DNA from: Pelomicrobium methylotrophicum
GTDB taxonomy: Bacteria; Pseudomonadota; Gammaproteobacteria; Burkholderiales; UBA6910
Length of the DNA stretch: 64,000 nucleotides
Direction of reading: 5' to 3'
Assembly (NCBI RefSeq): GCF_008014345.1
Contig: NZ_VPFL01000001.1
Coordinates: forward strand, 1 to 64,000
Part shown: in pieces, positions 16,359 to 24,554 of the stretch
How the letters are laid out: the number at the start of each line of letters is the position of its first letter
Numbering within the stretch: the stretch's first letter is position 1
Program-made: the position numbers and the translations under genes
Notes under the pieces: generated by a model
Told to the model about the DNA's origin: nothing
What the model saw: only the letters and a program-made list of their open reading frames with translations
The model's database searches: none

Positions 16359-16733
16359 ATGAGACTGCACCAAGGTATCGTCACGGTGGTTGCGATGGTA
16401 TTGATGCCCATCACCCACGCCGCCGAATACACCAGCGCCAAGCCGTTGCTCCTGCAAGCCATCGACGCTCCGGACGGGCGCGCCCAGGGCGAGATCGTCG
16501 GCCCAATCGCGGACAAGTTCCGGGAGACGACCAAATCGAGCGCGCCAGTCATGGCAGAGGTGACCACCCTCAAGAGCTTCAAGCAGGAGGGGTGCAAGCG
16601 GCTCAATCTGCGGCTGTCGCAGGCGGGTGTGCCGACGAAGGATCGTGGAACGACAGAGTTCGTCGTAAACTACGGCATCAACCTGTGCCGGGATGGCAGC
16701 CCGCCGATTGAGGAAGTGATGCTAACACCATAG
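16359..16733 (+). CDS. small hypothetical periplasmic protein of the ICE
   Basis: This 124-aa protein has a signal peptide ending near THAAEYTSA. The mature domain is short, with two cysteines in GCKRLNLRL and INLCRDGSP, spaced as for a disulfide-bonded fold. It starts nine bases after the previous stop, pointing to an operon with the secreted protein before it. I do not recognise the family; a small pilus or mating-channel accessory factor is a guess from position only. Confidence 0.55.
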   Translation: MRLHQGIVTVVAMVLMPITHAAEYTSAKPLLLQAIDAPDGRAQGEIVGPIADKFRETTKSSAPVMAEVTTLKSFKQEGCKRLNLRLSQAGVPTKDRGTTEFVVNYGINLCRDGSPPIEEVMLTP

Positions 16734-16738
16734 CGACC

Positions 16739-17155
16739 GTGGCGTTCGACACGCTCAAGTTCTCCAAGCGGCTCCAGGAAGCCGAGATTCCTGCCGTCCA
16801 GGCGGATGCCGAGGCCTCGTCGTTCGCGGAAGCCCTGGCGGGCGCGGGGCAGCAATTGGCGGACAAATCCGACATCGCCCTTCTGCGGTCTGACATCGAG
16901 CGCTTCAAGGACGAGATACGCCGGGAAGCTGAAAACCTGATTCTTGAACACCTGAAGAAGATTCAGGCCGAACTGGCCGCGAGCCGGGAGCGCGACGCCG
17001 AAATCATGTCGCGGCTCGCGGGTATCGAAAGCGGTCTGGCGAGAATCGCGCGCGACGAATCCGCGACATACGGCGAATTGATCCAGGACCGGCACGCGAT
17101 CGACAAGCTGCGCGAACGTATCGAGCGGATCGAACGCCGTCTGGAACTCATCTGA
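16739..17155 (+). CDS. DUF1640-like coiled-coil protein
   Basis: This 138-aa protein opens with AFDTLKFSKRLQEAEIPAVQADAEASSFAEAL, the characteristic beginning of DUF1640/CCDC90-type proteins, and is otherwise an almost continuous coiled coil (residues 50-138) with a possible short C-terminal segment missing. Members are common on proteobacterial mobile elements; their role is unclear. The start is GTG at 16739, five bases after the preceding stop. A short hairpin GCGC-TACA-GCGC followed by GTTTT (17198-17214) may terminate the transcript. Confidence 0.6.
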   Translation: MAFDTLKFSKRLQEAEIPAVQADAEASSFAEALAGAGQQLADKSDIALLRSDIERFKDEIRREAENLILEHLKKIQAELAASRERDAEIMSRLAGIESGLARIARDESATYGELIQDRHAIDKLRERIERIERRLELI

Positions 17156-17284
17156 ACGCCTGTGCGGATCCGGAAGCAGTCTCTGGCTTGCGAGAAAGCG
17201 CTACAGCGCGTTTTCCCGGGGCGGGATGATGGTATTACCCCGCCCCAAAAAATCGCTCTACGGCCTTTCTGGCGCGTCCTCGCG

Positions 17285-17334
17285 TGCCCTCATCATAGAC
17301 CCTCCGCAAGGAAACCTGCGACTTCAGTCGCGGG
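17285..17334 (-). repeat. dispersed palindromic leader, copy C, orphan
   Basis: Read on the minus strand this is CCCGCGACTGAAGTCGCAGG, then TTTCCTTGCGGAGGGTCTATGATG. It is the most complete form of the motif that precedes cas12m (copy A) and the gene at 15567 (copy B). Here the ATG opens only about a dozen codons. It marks the right edge of the intact ICE genes and the start of the decayed zone. Confidence 0.6.
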
Positions 17335-17355
17335 TGGTTTACCGACAAGCGCAAG

Positions 17356-17579
17356 ATGCGCAAGTACGACGCGCTGTGCCTCAAGCCGGTGCGTGAATAC
17401 GACGCTGCGAAAGTGCGGGCCTTGCGCGAACGCCTGCACTTGAGTCAGGCCGTGCTGGCATCGGTCCTCAACACCAGCATCTCGACCGTTAGAAGTGGGA
17501 AATCGGTGACAAGAAGCCCAGCGGTCCCTCGTTGAAGCTGCTCAACCTCATCGAGCGCAAGGGGCTGGATGCCGTGCTT
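17356..17579 (+). pseudogene. frameshifted HTH antitoxin-type regulator
   Basis: Conceptual translation gives MRKYDALCLKPVREYDAAKV, then ALRERLHLSQAVLASVLNTS, ISTVRKWE and, after a one-base shift near 17490, PSGPSLKLLNLIERKGLDAV. This is the HTH_XRE antitoxin / NadS-like layout that normally pairs with a RelE/HigB-type toxin. No toxin gene is adjacent, and the frame is broken in the helix-turn-helix region. Confidence 0.7.
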
Positions 17580-17936
17580 TGAATCGGATGGGCGGGCGGT
17601 TCCTCGAGCAAGCGCCGGGAGGGATGACATCCGGCATGTGCGATCAGGTGGAGGTTCGCGGTCGCGTCTGGCAACACACGGCAGCAACACGCATCGGCAA
17701 GGGGATGATTCGAAATGGTATTTTTGCTGGTATCTGGAAAAATAAAACATAGAAAATCAAGAGAAATCAATATATTGATCTTCTAGTTGATGAGTGAGTG
17801 GGAGTAGGGCGCCTGTATAACACATCGATTTTAAATAAAAATATTGGCCGTCGTTGATCATGCAAAACATATAATCAAAGAGTTATCGCACCTCGAATAT
17901 CAATGGCTTAGGTGAGCACGGTTTAGGTGGTTTTCA
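17580..17936. other. AT-rich stretch without a gene
   Basis: About 350 bases, clearly richer in A and T than their surroundings from 17710 onward. I see no coding frame with recognisable similarity, no tRNA and no convincing promoter pair. It could hold an element end or attachment region, but no matching direct repeat was found by eye. Confidence 0.5.
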
Positions 17937-17939
17937 TTT

Positions 17940-18446
17940 CACCAGACCTGCCACCGACGCTTCCAGGAGTGAGTGCGCTCCGGGGTATTGCGGCAGATTC
18001 TGGAGCGGTTGGCCGAGGATTTGCGAGAGCGCGGCAAGCTGGATCTGAGCGAGTGCTTGGTGGCTGCGACTTTCGTATCCGCGGAAAGGGGGCGCTGTCG
18101 TCGGCAAAACCAAGCGGGGCAAAGGCACGAAGCTCATGGCAGTGACAAACGGCGCTGGTGTTCCGATCGCCGTCCACGCAGCGCCGCTAACCCGCATGAA
18201 ATCACCCTTGTCGAAGCTACTGTCGCCGAGCGCTTCGTCGAGACGAGCCCCGCCAGACTGATCGGGGATCGGGCCTACGACAGCGATCCGATGGACCGGC
18301 AATTGGCGGCCCAAGGTATCGAACTGAGCGCGCCTCATCGCAATAACAGAATCAAACCGCCCTCGCAGGGCGGCCGAGCGCTGCGGCGTTACCGCCGGCG
18401 ATGGAAAGTGGAGCGGCTATTCGCCTGGCTGTCCAAACTACCGTGA
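17940..18446 (+). pseudogene. IS5-family (IS427-type) transposase remnant
   Basis: Fragments in alternating frames read as an IS5-type DDE transposase: LERLAEDLRERGKLDLSEC, then VVGKTKRGKGTKLMAVTNGA, then NPHEITLVEATV, LIGDRAYDSDPMDRQLAAQG, RYRRRWKVERLFAWL. At least two frameshifts and missing N- and C-terminal parts make it inactive. No terminal inverted repeats were recognised. It lies among other decayed genes. Confidence 0.85.
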
Positions 18447-18521
18447 CCACCGCACTCCTTACGCGTGCAACACCGCTCAGCCGGGATAATGCGCGCATTA
18501 CTTCCTGGACGAAAGGAGACA

Positions 18522-18755
18522 ATGATGGCCGCGATTGCCAAAATCACTTCCAAGGGGCAAACCACCATTCCGGCAGAGGTGCGGGCCGCCTTGCACATCC
18601 AGCCAGGGGATCTGATCGTCTGGGAAACCGAGACCGACGGCAGCGCCCGTGTGCGCCGCGTGCAGCCGTTGGATCTGGAATACCTCAAGGCCGTTGAGGG
18701 CGCGCTGTTGGAATGGGCCAGCCCTGCTGACGAGGAGGCCTACCGTGACTTGTGA
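18522..18755 (+). CDS. AbrB/MazE-family antitoxin
   Basis: This 77-aa protein has the swapped-hairpin AbrB motif IAKITSKGQTTIPAEVRAAL near its N-terminus, typical of PrlF/MazE antitoxins. A ribosome site (AAGGAG) precedes ATG 18522; ATG 18525 is an alternative. Its end overlaps the GTG of a PemK/MazF-type toxin gene, the normal toxin-antitoxin arrangement. The antitoxin is intact while the toxin is frameshifted, so it is now probably solitary. Confidence 0.8.
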   Translation: MMAAIAKITSKGQTTIPAEVRAALHIQPGDLIVWETETDGSARVRRVQPLDLEYLKAVEGALLEWASPADEEAYRDL

Positions 18756-19085
18756 GCCAGGCCAGGTGGTGCGCGTGCCTTTTCCCTTCACCGACCGCAC
18801 CACCAGCAAGCACCGGCCTGCGCTCGTGCTCTCCGCTGCTGAATTCACTGCCGCCAGCGGCCAGCGCTCCCGGCCATGATCACCTCGGCCAAAAATCCCC
18901 CTTGGCCGCTGGACTGTGCCATCGAAGATTTAGCCGCAGCGGGGCTACCGGCCCCGTCGGTGGTGCGCATGAAGCTCTTTACGCTGGACAACCGTCTCAT
19001 CCGTGGCGTGGTGGGGCGGCTGGCCCTTCAGGACGCCGAGTGCGTTCAACACGCTGTGCGCCAAATGCTGGCACCCGCCCTATGA
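18745..19085 (+). pseudogene. PemK/MazF-type toxin, frameshifted
   Basis: From GTG 18745 the frame reads MTCEPGQVVRVPFPFTDRTT and SKHRPALVLSAAEF, then stops at 18879. The continuation MITSAKNPPWPLDCAIEDLA and APSVVRMKLFTLDNRLI is found from 18876 in another frame. Together they make a normal-length PemK/MazF-type endoribonuclease broken once in the middle. It overlaps the antitoxin gene by 11 bases. A sequencing error at the junction is possible but the neighbourhood is also decayed. Confidence 0.75.
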
Positions 19086-19136
19086 GCACGTCGTTGATTC
19101 AGATACGGGCGACCTTGGGTAACCCCCACAAATTCC

Positions 19137-19505
19137 CGGCGATGAAATCCTCAAGGCCAAGGTGTGGGTGTCCAATGGGGACAGCGGTTTCGTGCGCCTC
19201 GGCCAGCCGGTCGAACTCCCTTTCCAAATACGGCATGGTGGAGGGGACTGTCGACCACGTGAGCGCGGATGCAACCGACGCTGTCACCGCCAAGGGTAAC
19301 GGCCCGGCAAAGCATGGGGCCTCTTCTCTATAAGACGCTGATACGCCTAGACACGCAACAGATGGAAGCCGAAGGGGGCGGGCGCTTGCAACTCTCCCCG
19401 GGCATGCAAGTGTCGGCGGAAATTCATCTGGGGCGCCGAACCGTCATGGAATACCTGCTTTCGCCGGTGCGAAAAGCCTGGCACGAGGCAGGGAGGGAGC
19501 GGTAA
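19137..19505 (+). pseudogene. remnant of a HlyD-type secretion membrane-fusion protein
   Basis: Pieces in different frames read EILKAKVWVSNGDSGFVRLG, KYGMVEGTVDHVSADATDAV and, near the end, LQLSPGMQVSAEIHLGRRTV followed by MEYLLSPVRKAWHEAGRER. This is the C-terminal third of a type I secretion adaptor (HlyD/PrtE family). The N-terminal two thirds and the transporter gene are absent, so this is a deletion scar. Confidence 0.75.
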
Positions 19506-20451
<946 letters not shown>

Positions 20452-20682
20452 ACCCACGCGGTGGCACTGCAACAAGAAGACCGCCGCCTGCGAGCCTTCC
20501 ACGAGACATTCCAGCAAGGTCGGCTAACGTTTTTTAGCAGCTGACATTTCTTTTGTTGTGCAATGCAAAATTTTGGGGTAAAGTCCACCACCGACCCGGT
20601 GGAGCGTTGCTGCGCAACATAAACTTTGGCCGTTCACGGTGTCGCGCAGCACGGCGCCCGGGAAACCGTGGGAGGAAATACC

Positions 20683-21423
20683 ATGAGGCTCGCAGGGAAG
20701 GTCTGCATTATCACGGGGGCCGGCCGGGGCATCGGTAAAGCGACAGCGCTGAAGTTCGCCACCGAGGGGGCCAAGGTCATCGTGTGCGACGTCACGCCCG
20801 AGTGGATCGACGAGACGGTGCGCGAGATCCGCGACGCCGATGGAGAGGCGATGGGCTTCATCGTCGACGTGCGGGACCGGGAGAGCATCGCGCGCATGGT
20901 GCAGAGCGTCGTGGCCACGTACGGCCGCATCGATTGTCTGGTCAACAACGCCGGCATCGTCCGCGATGCGCAGCTCAAGAACATGACCGACGAGCAGTTC
21001 GACCAGGTGATCGACATCAATCTGAAGGGGGTTTATAACTGCACCAAGGCGGTGGTGGACGTCATGCTCCGGCAGCAGTCCGGGGTGATCCTCAACACCG
21101 CTTCGGTGGTGGGTCTTTACGGCAACTTCGGCCAGACCAACTACGCTGCCAGCAAAGCGGCCGTGATCGGCATGGTCAAGACCTGGGCCCGCGAGCTGGG
21201 CCGCAAGGGCATCCGCGCGAACGCCGTCTGTCCAGGCTTCATTCAGACGCCCATCTTGAGCTCGATGCCCGATCGGGTGCTCGCCGCCATGGAAGAGAAG
21301 GTGCCGCTCGGGCGGTTGGGCAGACCCGAGGAGATCGCCGCTACCTTTGCTTTCCTCGCCTCCGACGAAGCCAGCTACATCAACGGTGCGGTTATCGAGG
21401 TCAGCGGCGGCATGTCCCTCTAG
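20683..21423 (+). CDS. FabG-like 3-oxoacyl / acetoacetyl-CoA reductase (SDR)
   Basis: This 246-aa classical short-chain dehydrogenase has the NAD(P) motif TGAGRGIG, NNAG, and the catalytic Ser/Tyr/Lys (TASVVG then YAASK). Overall it resembles FabG and PhaB-type reductases. A strong ribosome site (GGAGG at 20671) selects ATG 20683. About 100 bases upstream lies TTGTGCAATGCAAAATT, similar to PhaR-type operators of polyhydroxybutyrate genes; if real, the gene could serve polymer synthesis rather than fatty-acid synthesis. Confidence 0.85.
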   Translation: MRLAGKVCIITGAGRGIGKATALKFATEGAKVIVCDVTPEWIDETVREIRDADGEAMGFIVDVRDRESIARMVQSVVATYGRIDCLVNNAGIVRDAQLKNMTDEQFDQVIDINLKGVYNCTKAVVDVMLRQQSGVILNTASVVGLYGNFGQTNYAASKAAVIGMVKTWARELGRKGIRANAVCPGFIQTPILSSMPDRVLAAMEEKVPLGRLGRPEEIAATFAFLASDEASYINGAVIEVSGGMSL

Positions 21424-21459
21424 GGAGACGAACGACCGTCAGCCCTCTGGAGGAGGGGT

Positions 21460-22506
21460 TTACCGCCGCTCGAACAGCCTTTCGATCTTTTCCCGCTCTG
21501 GCCTGGTCACGGTGTCCTTTTCGGTGATGAGCGCCGTGACCAGAGCCGCCGGCGTCACGTCGAAGGCCGGGTTGCGCGCCCGCACGCCCTCGGCGGCCCA
21601 GCGCGTGGCGCGGAAGCCGAGTACCTCCTCAGGGGAACGCTCTTCGATCGGGATGGCCGATCCACTTTCCAAGGAACGGTCGATGGTCGAGAGGGGACAC
21701 GCCACGTAGAAAGGGATGCCGTGCCGCTCCGCGAGGACGGCGATGGTGTAGGTGCCGATTTTGTTGGCCACGTCCCCATTAGCCGCCACCCGGTCCGCGC
21801 CCACGACCACCAAGTCGATCTCCCCGCGGCTCATGAGGTACCCGACCATGTTGTCCGTCACGAGGGTGACGGGGATGTCTTCCTGGACCATTTCCCAGGC
21901 GGTCAGACGGGCCCCCTGGAGGAAAGGGCGGGTTTCGGCCGCGATCACCGATACGTTTTTGCCCTGGGCTTGGGCGGAGCGGATGACGCCGAGCGCCGTG
22001 CCATGGCCCGCGGTGGCGAGCGCTCCCGCGTTGCAGTGAGTGAGGATTCGGGCACCGGGGGGCACCAGGGCGGCCCCTCGCTCTCCGATGGCCAGGTTGC
22101 TGCGGAGGTCTTCGGCGAAGATGTCGTGCGCTTCCTCCAGCAGCGTCGCGGCGATCAGCCCGGGCGGCTGCCCGGCCATCCGTTTCCACGCGTGGCGCAT
22201 GCGCTCCAGCGCCCAGAATAAGTTGACGGCCGTGGGGCGGCTCCGAGCGAGGACCTCGAAGGCGTGCTCCAGCGTCGCATCGAAGACAGGGTGGTCCTCA
22301 CCTGAGGTGCGCAGCGCCTCGAGGGCAATTCCGTAGGCAGCGGCGCAGCCGATGGCTGGAGCGCCGCGTACTATCATGCTCCGAATGGCCTCCGCAACGC
22401 GCTCGGCGCAGTCGCACACCACGTACTCGAAGCGCTCGGGCAGGAGCCGCTGATCGATCAGCTCCAGACGCCCGTCGCGCCAGCGCATGGTTTCCACCTT
22501 GCTCAT
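21460..22506 (-). CDS. mtnA: S-methyl-5-thioribose-1-phosphate isomerase
   Basis: This 348-aa protein of the eIF2B-related family has the motifs MIVRGAPAIGCAAAYG, ILTHCNAGALATAGHGTALG (catalytic Cys), ETRPFLQGARLTAWE and VVVGADRVAANGDVANKIGT (catalytic Asp). It isomerises methylthioribose-1-phosphate to the ribulose form in methionine salvage. ATG 22506 starts at MSKVETMRW, the usual start. The class II aldolase gene lies 23 bp upstream on the same strand, suggesting a two-gene operon. Confidence 0.95.
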   Translation of the reverse strand: MSKVETMRWRDGRLELIDQRLLPERFEYVVCDCAERVAEAIRSMIVRGAPAIGCAAAYGIALEALRTSGEDHPVFDATLEHAFEVLARSRPTAVNLFWALERMRHAWKRMAGQPPGLIAATLLEEAHDIFAEDLRSNLAIGERGAALVPPGARILTHCNAGALATAGHGTALGVIRSAQAQGKNVSVIAAETRPFLQGARLTAWEMVQEDIPVTLVTDNMVGYLMSRGEIDLVVVGADRVAANGDVANKIGTYTIAVLAERHGIPFYVACPLSTIDRSLESGSAIPIEERSPEEVLGFRATRWAAEGVRARNPAFDVTPAALVTALITEKDTVTRPEREKIERLFERR

Positions 22507-22529
22507 CGGGGGTGTCCGGCGCTCCGTCG

Positions 22530-24068
22530 TCAATGGGAAGTCGCGCCCAGCGCCGTGCGTTCGGGGCGGCCCGCCACCGGCGAAAGCGCCAGAAGCGGAG
22601 CGCACACCCTGGTCCACGCCTCGCCGTCGCCGACGGCGCACAGCAGATCAACGCCGCCGAAGGCCTCGACCGCCGCTTGGACCGCCTGTTCGAGGCTTGC
22701 CGGACTGGAGTCGGCGAGCGGCACGGGCAACAACGCCTCATCGCGCAGCGCCGGTACGGCGGCCGGGCTGGGAAGGACCACGGCCGCGCCCTGGTCCAAG
22801 AGGCGTTGGGCAAGTCCCGGATCCCGTTTCGCAGCCCCCGGCGTCACCAGGGCCACCTGGCCGAGGAGGGGGCGCGAGCCCTCGGCCTGTCGCCGGATCG
22901 CCCGTTCGAAGCCGCCGTAGGCGAGTTCCGCTTCGGCGATGTAGCGCGGCGGTGCGGCCCGGTACGTGTCGTGGGCGGCTGCCCGGCTGATGATGGCGAT
23001 GTCATGGAGATAGACCTCCGCCGTGATGGCCGCGTAGCGCGCATTCACGCCCAGGGCACCCAGCCCAAGCACGGGATCCAGGATGACGCGCGGCGACGGA
23101 TCGAGCCCCCGCGCCCGGTCAGGCCCCAAGTGGGAAGCCAGGTATTCAGCGTAGCGTTGGGTGTAGGCGGCCACGTCCCGACCCAGCAGCGGCACCCGTC
23201 GGGTGAAGATGGCGTGCTGGGGCGTGGCAGGTCCCTGCTGCGAGACGACTTCCAGATCGGCGCGCTGCGCGAACGCCATCGCCACCGGGTCCCGAACGAG
23301 CTTGAGAATGAGCGGGAAGCCCGCTGCGCGGGAAGCATCCCGGCGCAGGACGGCCACGGCCTCCCAATCCAGGGAAGCCGCTGGCGCTTCGGGCAGCGTC
23401 CATGCGTCTCTGGAGGCGAGGTAGTCCTCCGCTCGCGCTACGAGGTCAATCATGTTCTCGTAGGACTCCCGCGCCGTGTTGCCGAAAGCGACCGCGCCGT
23501 GGAACTGCAGGATCAGACCGATCGAGCGGGGCGTCGCACGCTGGCGAAAGACCTCGACGCAAGCCTTTGCCAGCTCGAAGCCCGAATGGCGGTAGGGCAC
23601 CACTGGCGCGAGCTCGCCATACACCTGGGCCAACACCCGTTCGGCTGCGGCCACGTTGGCCACGGCCAGGATGCTGTCGGCGTGGGTGTGTTCCACGTAA
23701 CGGAAGGGCAGCGCCGCGTGCAGCAGCGTTTCAATGGACGGCGTCGGCGCATCCGGCCGCAGCACTGCGCCTTTGAGCAACGCCATCATTTCGTCGTTGT
23801 CGAGCTGCTCGTGCTCGAGCAACGCCTGCGCCCGCTCCAGATCCACCGGTACAAACCCACGCTCATCAACGTGGGCGAGATCCGTCCCACTGCCCTTCAC
23901 GTAAAGCACGCGACGGCCTTGTTCCTCCACCTTGATCGAGGTATTGCCGCCGCCGTACAGGACCAGCGCGGGGTCTTGGCCCAGCAAGCGGGAGGTGTAT
24001 ACGCGGCTGCCCAGCTCGCCGGAAAACCGGGCGGCGTCGTGATCATTCCAGCGGCTGCGGGTTCGCAT
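22530..24068 (-). CDS. class II aldolase-family protein with a degenerate SDR-like tail
   Basis: This 512-aa protein has an N-terminal class II aldolase domain (GGGNTSIK, VKGSGTDLAHV, then zinc-ligand HTHADSILAVAN and a later QFHGAVAFG). The C-terminal 120 residues look like a shortened Rossmann fold: QVALVTPGAAKRDPGLAQRL, then AAVEAFGGVDLLCAVGD. Full-length relatives are bifunctional aldolase/short-chain dehydrogenases of about 680 residues, so the second half appears reduced. With mtnA next door, cleavage of 5-methylthioribulose-1-phosphate (as in the DHAP shunt) is a plausible role. That is inference. Confidence 0.75.
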   Translation of the reverse strand: MRTRSRWNDHDAARFSGELGSRVYTSRLLGQDPALVLYGGGNTSIKVEEQGRRVLYVKGSGTDLAHVDERGFVPVDLERAQALLEHEQLDNDEMMALLKGAVLRPDAPTPSIETLLHAALPFRYVEHTHADSILAVANVAAAERVLAQVYGELAPVVPYRHSGFELAKACVEVFRQRATPRSIGLILQFHGAVAFGNTARESYENMIDLVARAEDYLASRDAWTLPEAPAASLDWEAVAVLRRDASRAAGFPLILKLVRDPVAMAFAQRADLEVVSQQGPATPQHAIFTRRVPLLGRDVAAYTQRYAEYLASHLGPDRARGLDPSPRVILDPVLGLGALGVNARYAAITAEVYLHDIAIISRAAAHDTYRAAPPRYIAEAELAYGGFERAIRRQAEGSRPLLGQVALVTPGAAKRDPGLAQRLLDQGAAVVLPSPAAVPALRDEALLPVPLADSSPASLEQAVQAAVEAFGGVDLLCAVGDGEAWTRVCAPLLALSPVAGRPERTALGATSH

Positions 24069-24128
24069 GGGTTGGGCGGCAGGGCCAAGGCACCGTATTA
24101 TAACCGCTTCCGAAGACCGCCCTCGTTC

Positions 24129-24554
24129 ATGCCGGAATACACCGTCCGCCTCGTGAGCTGGGATGCAGCCAAAGCGTCGCTCGCCGCCGTGCGGCGGGCG
24201 GTGTTCATCGACGAGCAGCGCGTGCCCGAAGCGTTAGAGTGGGACGGCCTCGATCCCCGCTGCGTCCATGCCCTTGCCGAGGATGCTCAAGGACGGCCCA
24301 TTGGCACGGCGCGTCTTCTGCCCGACGGTCACATTGGCCGCATGGCGGTGCTTCAACCCTGGCGGCGGAAAGGCGTCGGCGGGGCGCTCCTTTGCGCCAT
24401 GCTGTCAGAGGCGCGCCGGCGGGGGCTTCGGGTCGTCCACCTGCACGCTCAGGTACACGCGGTGCCCTTTTATGAGCGCTACGGTTTCGCGCGCGAGGGG
24501 GAAGCGTTCCTGGAAGCGGGCATTCCCCACGTGCGGATGGTTCGAAATCTGTAA
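24129..24554 (+). CDS. GNAT family N-acetyltransferase (ElaA/YjcF-like)
   Basis: This 141-aa protein carries the GNAT acetyl-CoA loop (MAVLQPWRRKGVGGALL) and a C-terminal PFYERYGFAREGEAFLEAGIPH box typical of the ElaA/YjcF subgroup. ATG 24129 gives the normal start (MPEYTVRL). It is divergent from the aldolase gene. The tnpB element begins directly after its stop codon. Confidence 0.85.
   Translation: MPEYTVRLVSWDAAKASLAAVRRAVFIDEQRVPEALEWDGLDPRCVHALAEDAQGRPIGTARLLPDGHIGRMAVLQPWRRKGVGGALLCAMLSEARRRGLRVVHLHAQVHAVPFYERYGFAREGEAFLEAGIPHVRMVRNL

Noticed and set aside
17217-17253. GGGGCGGG...CCCCGCCCC hairpin followed by AAAAAA as a terminator for the ICE transcript
   Set aside because: The tract after the stem on the plus strand is A, not T, and on the minus strand the T-run precedes the stem, so it is not an intrinsic terminator.
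22512-24128. Long plus-strand open frame through the aldolase region, in frame with the GNAT gene
   Set aside because: It is antisense to a clear aldolase and has no recognisable domain; the GNAT protein starts at 24129.
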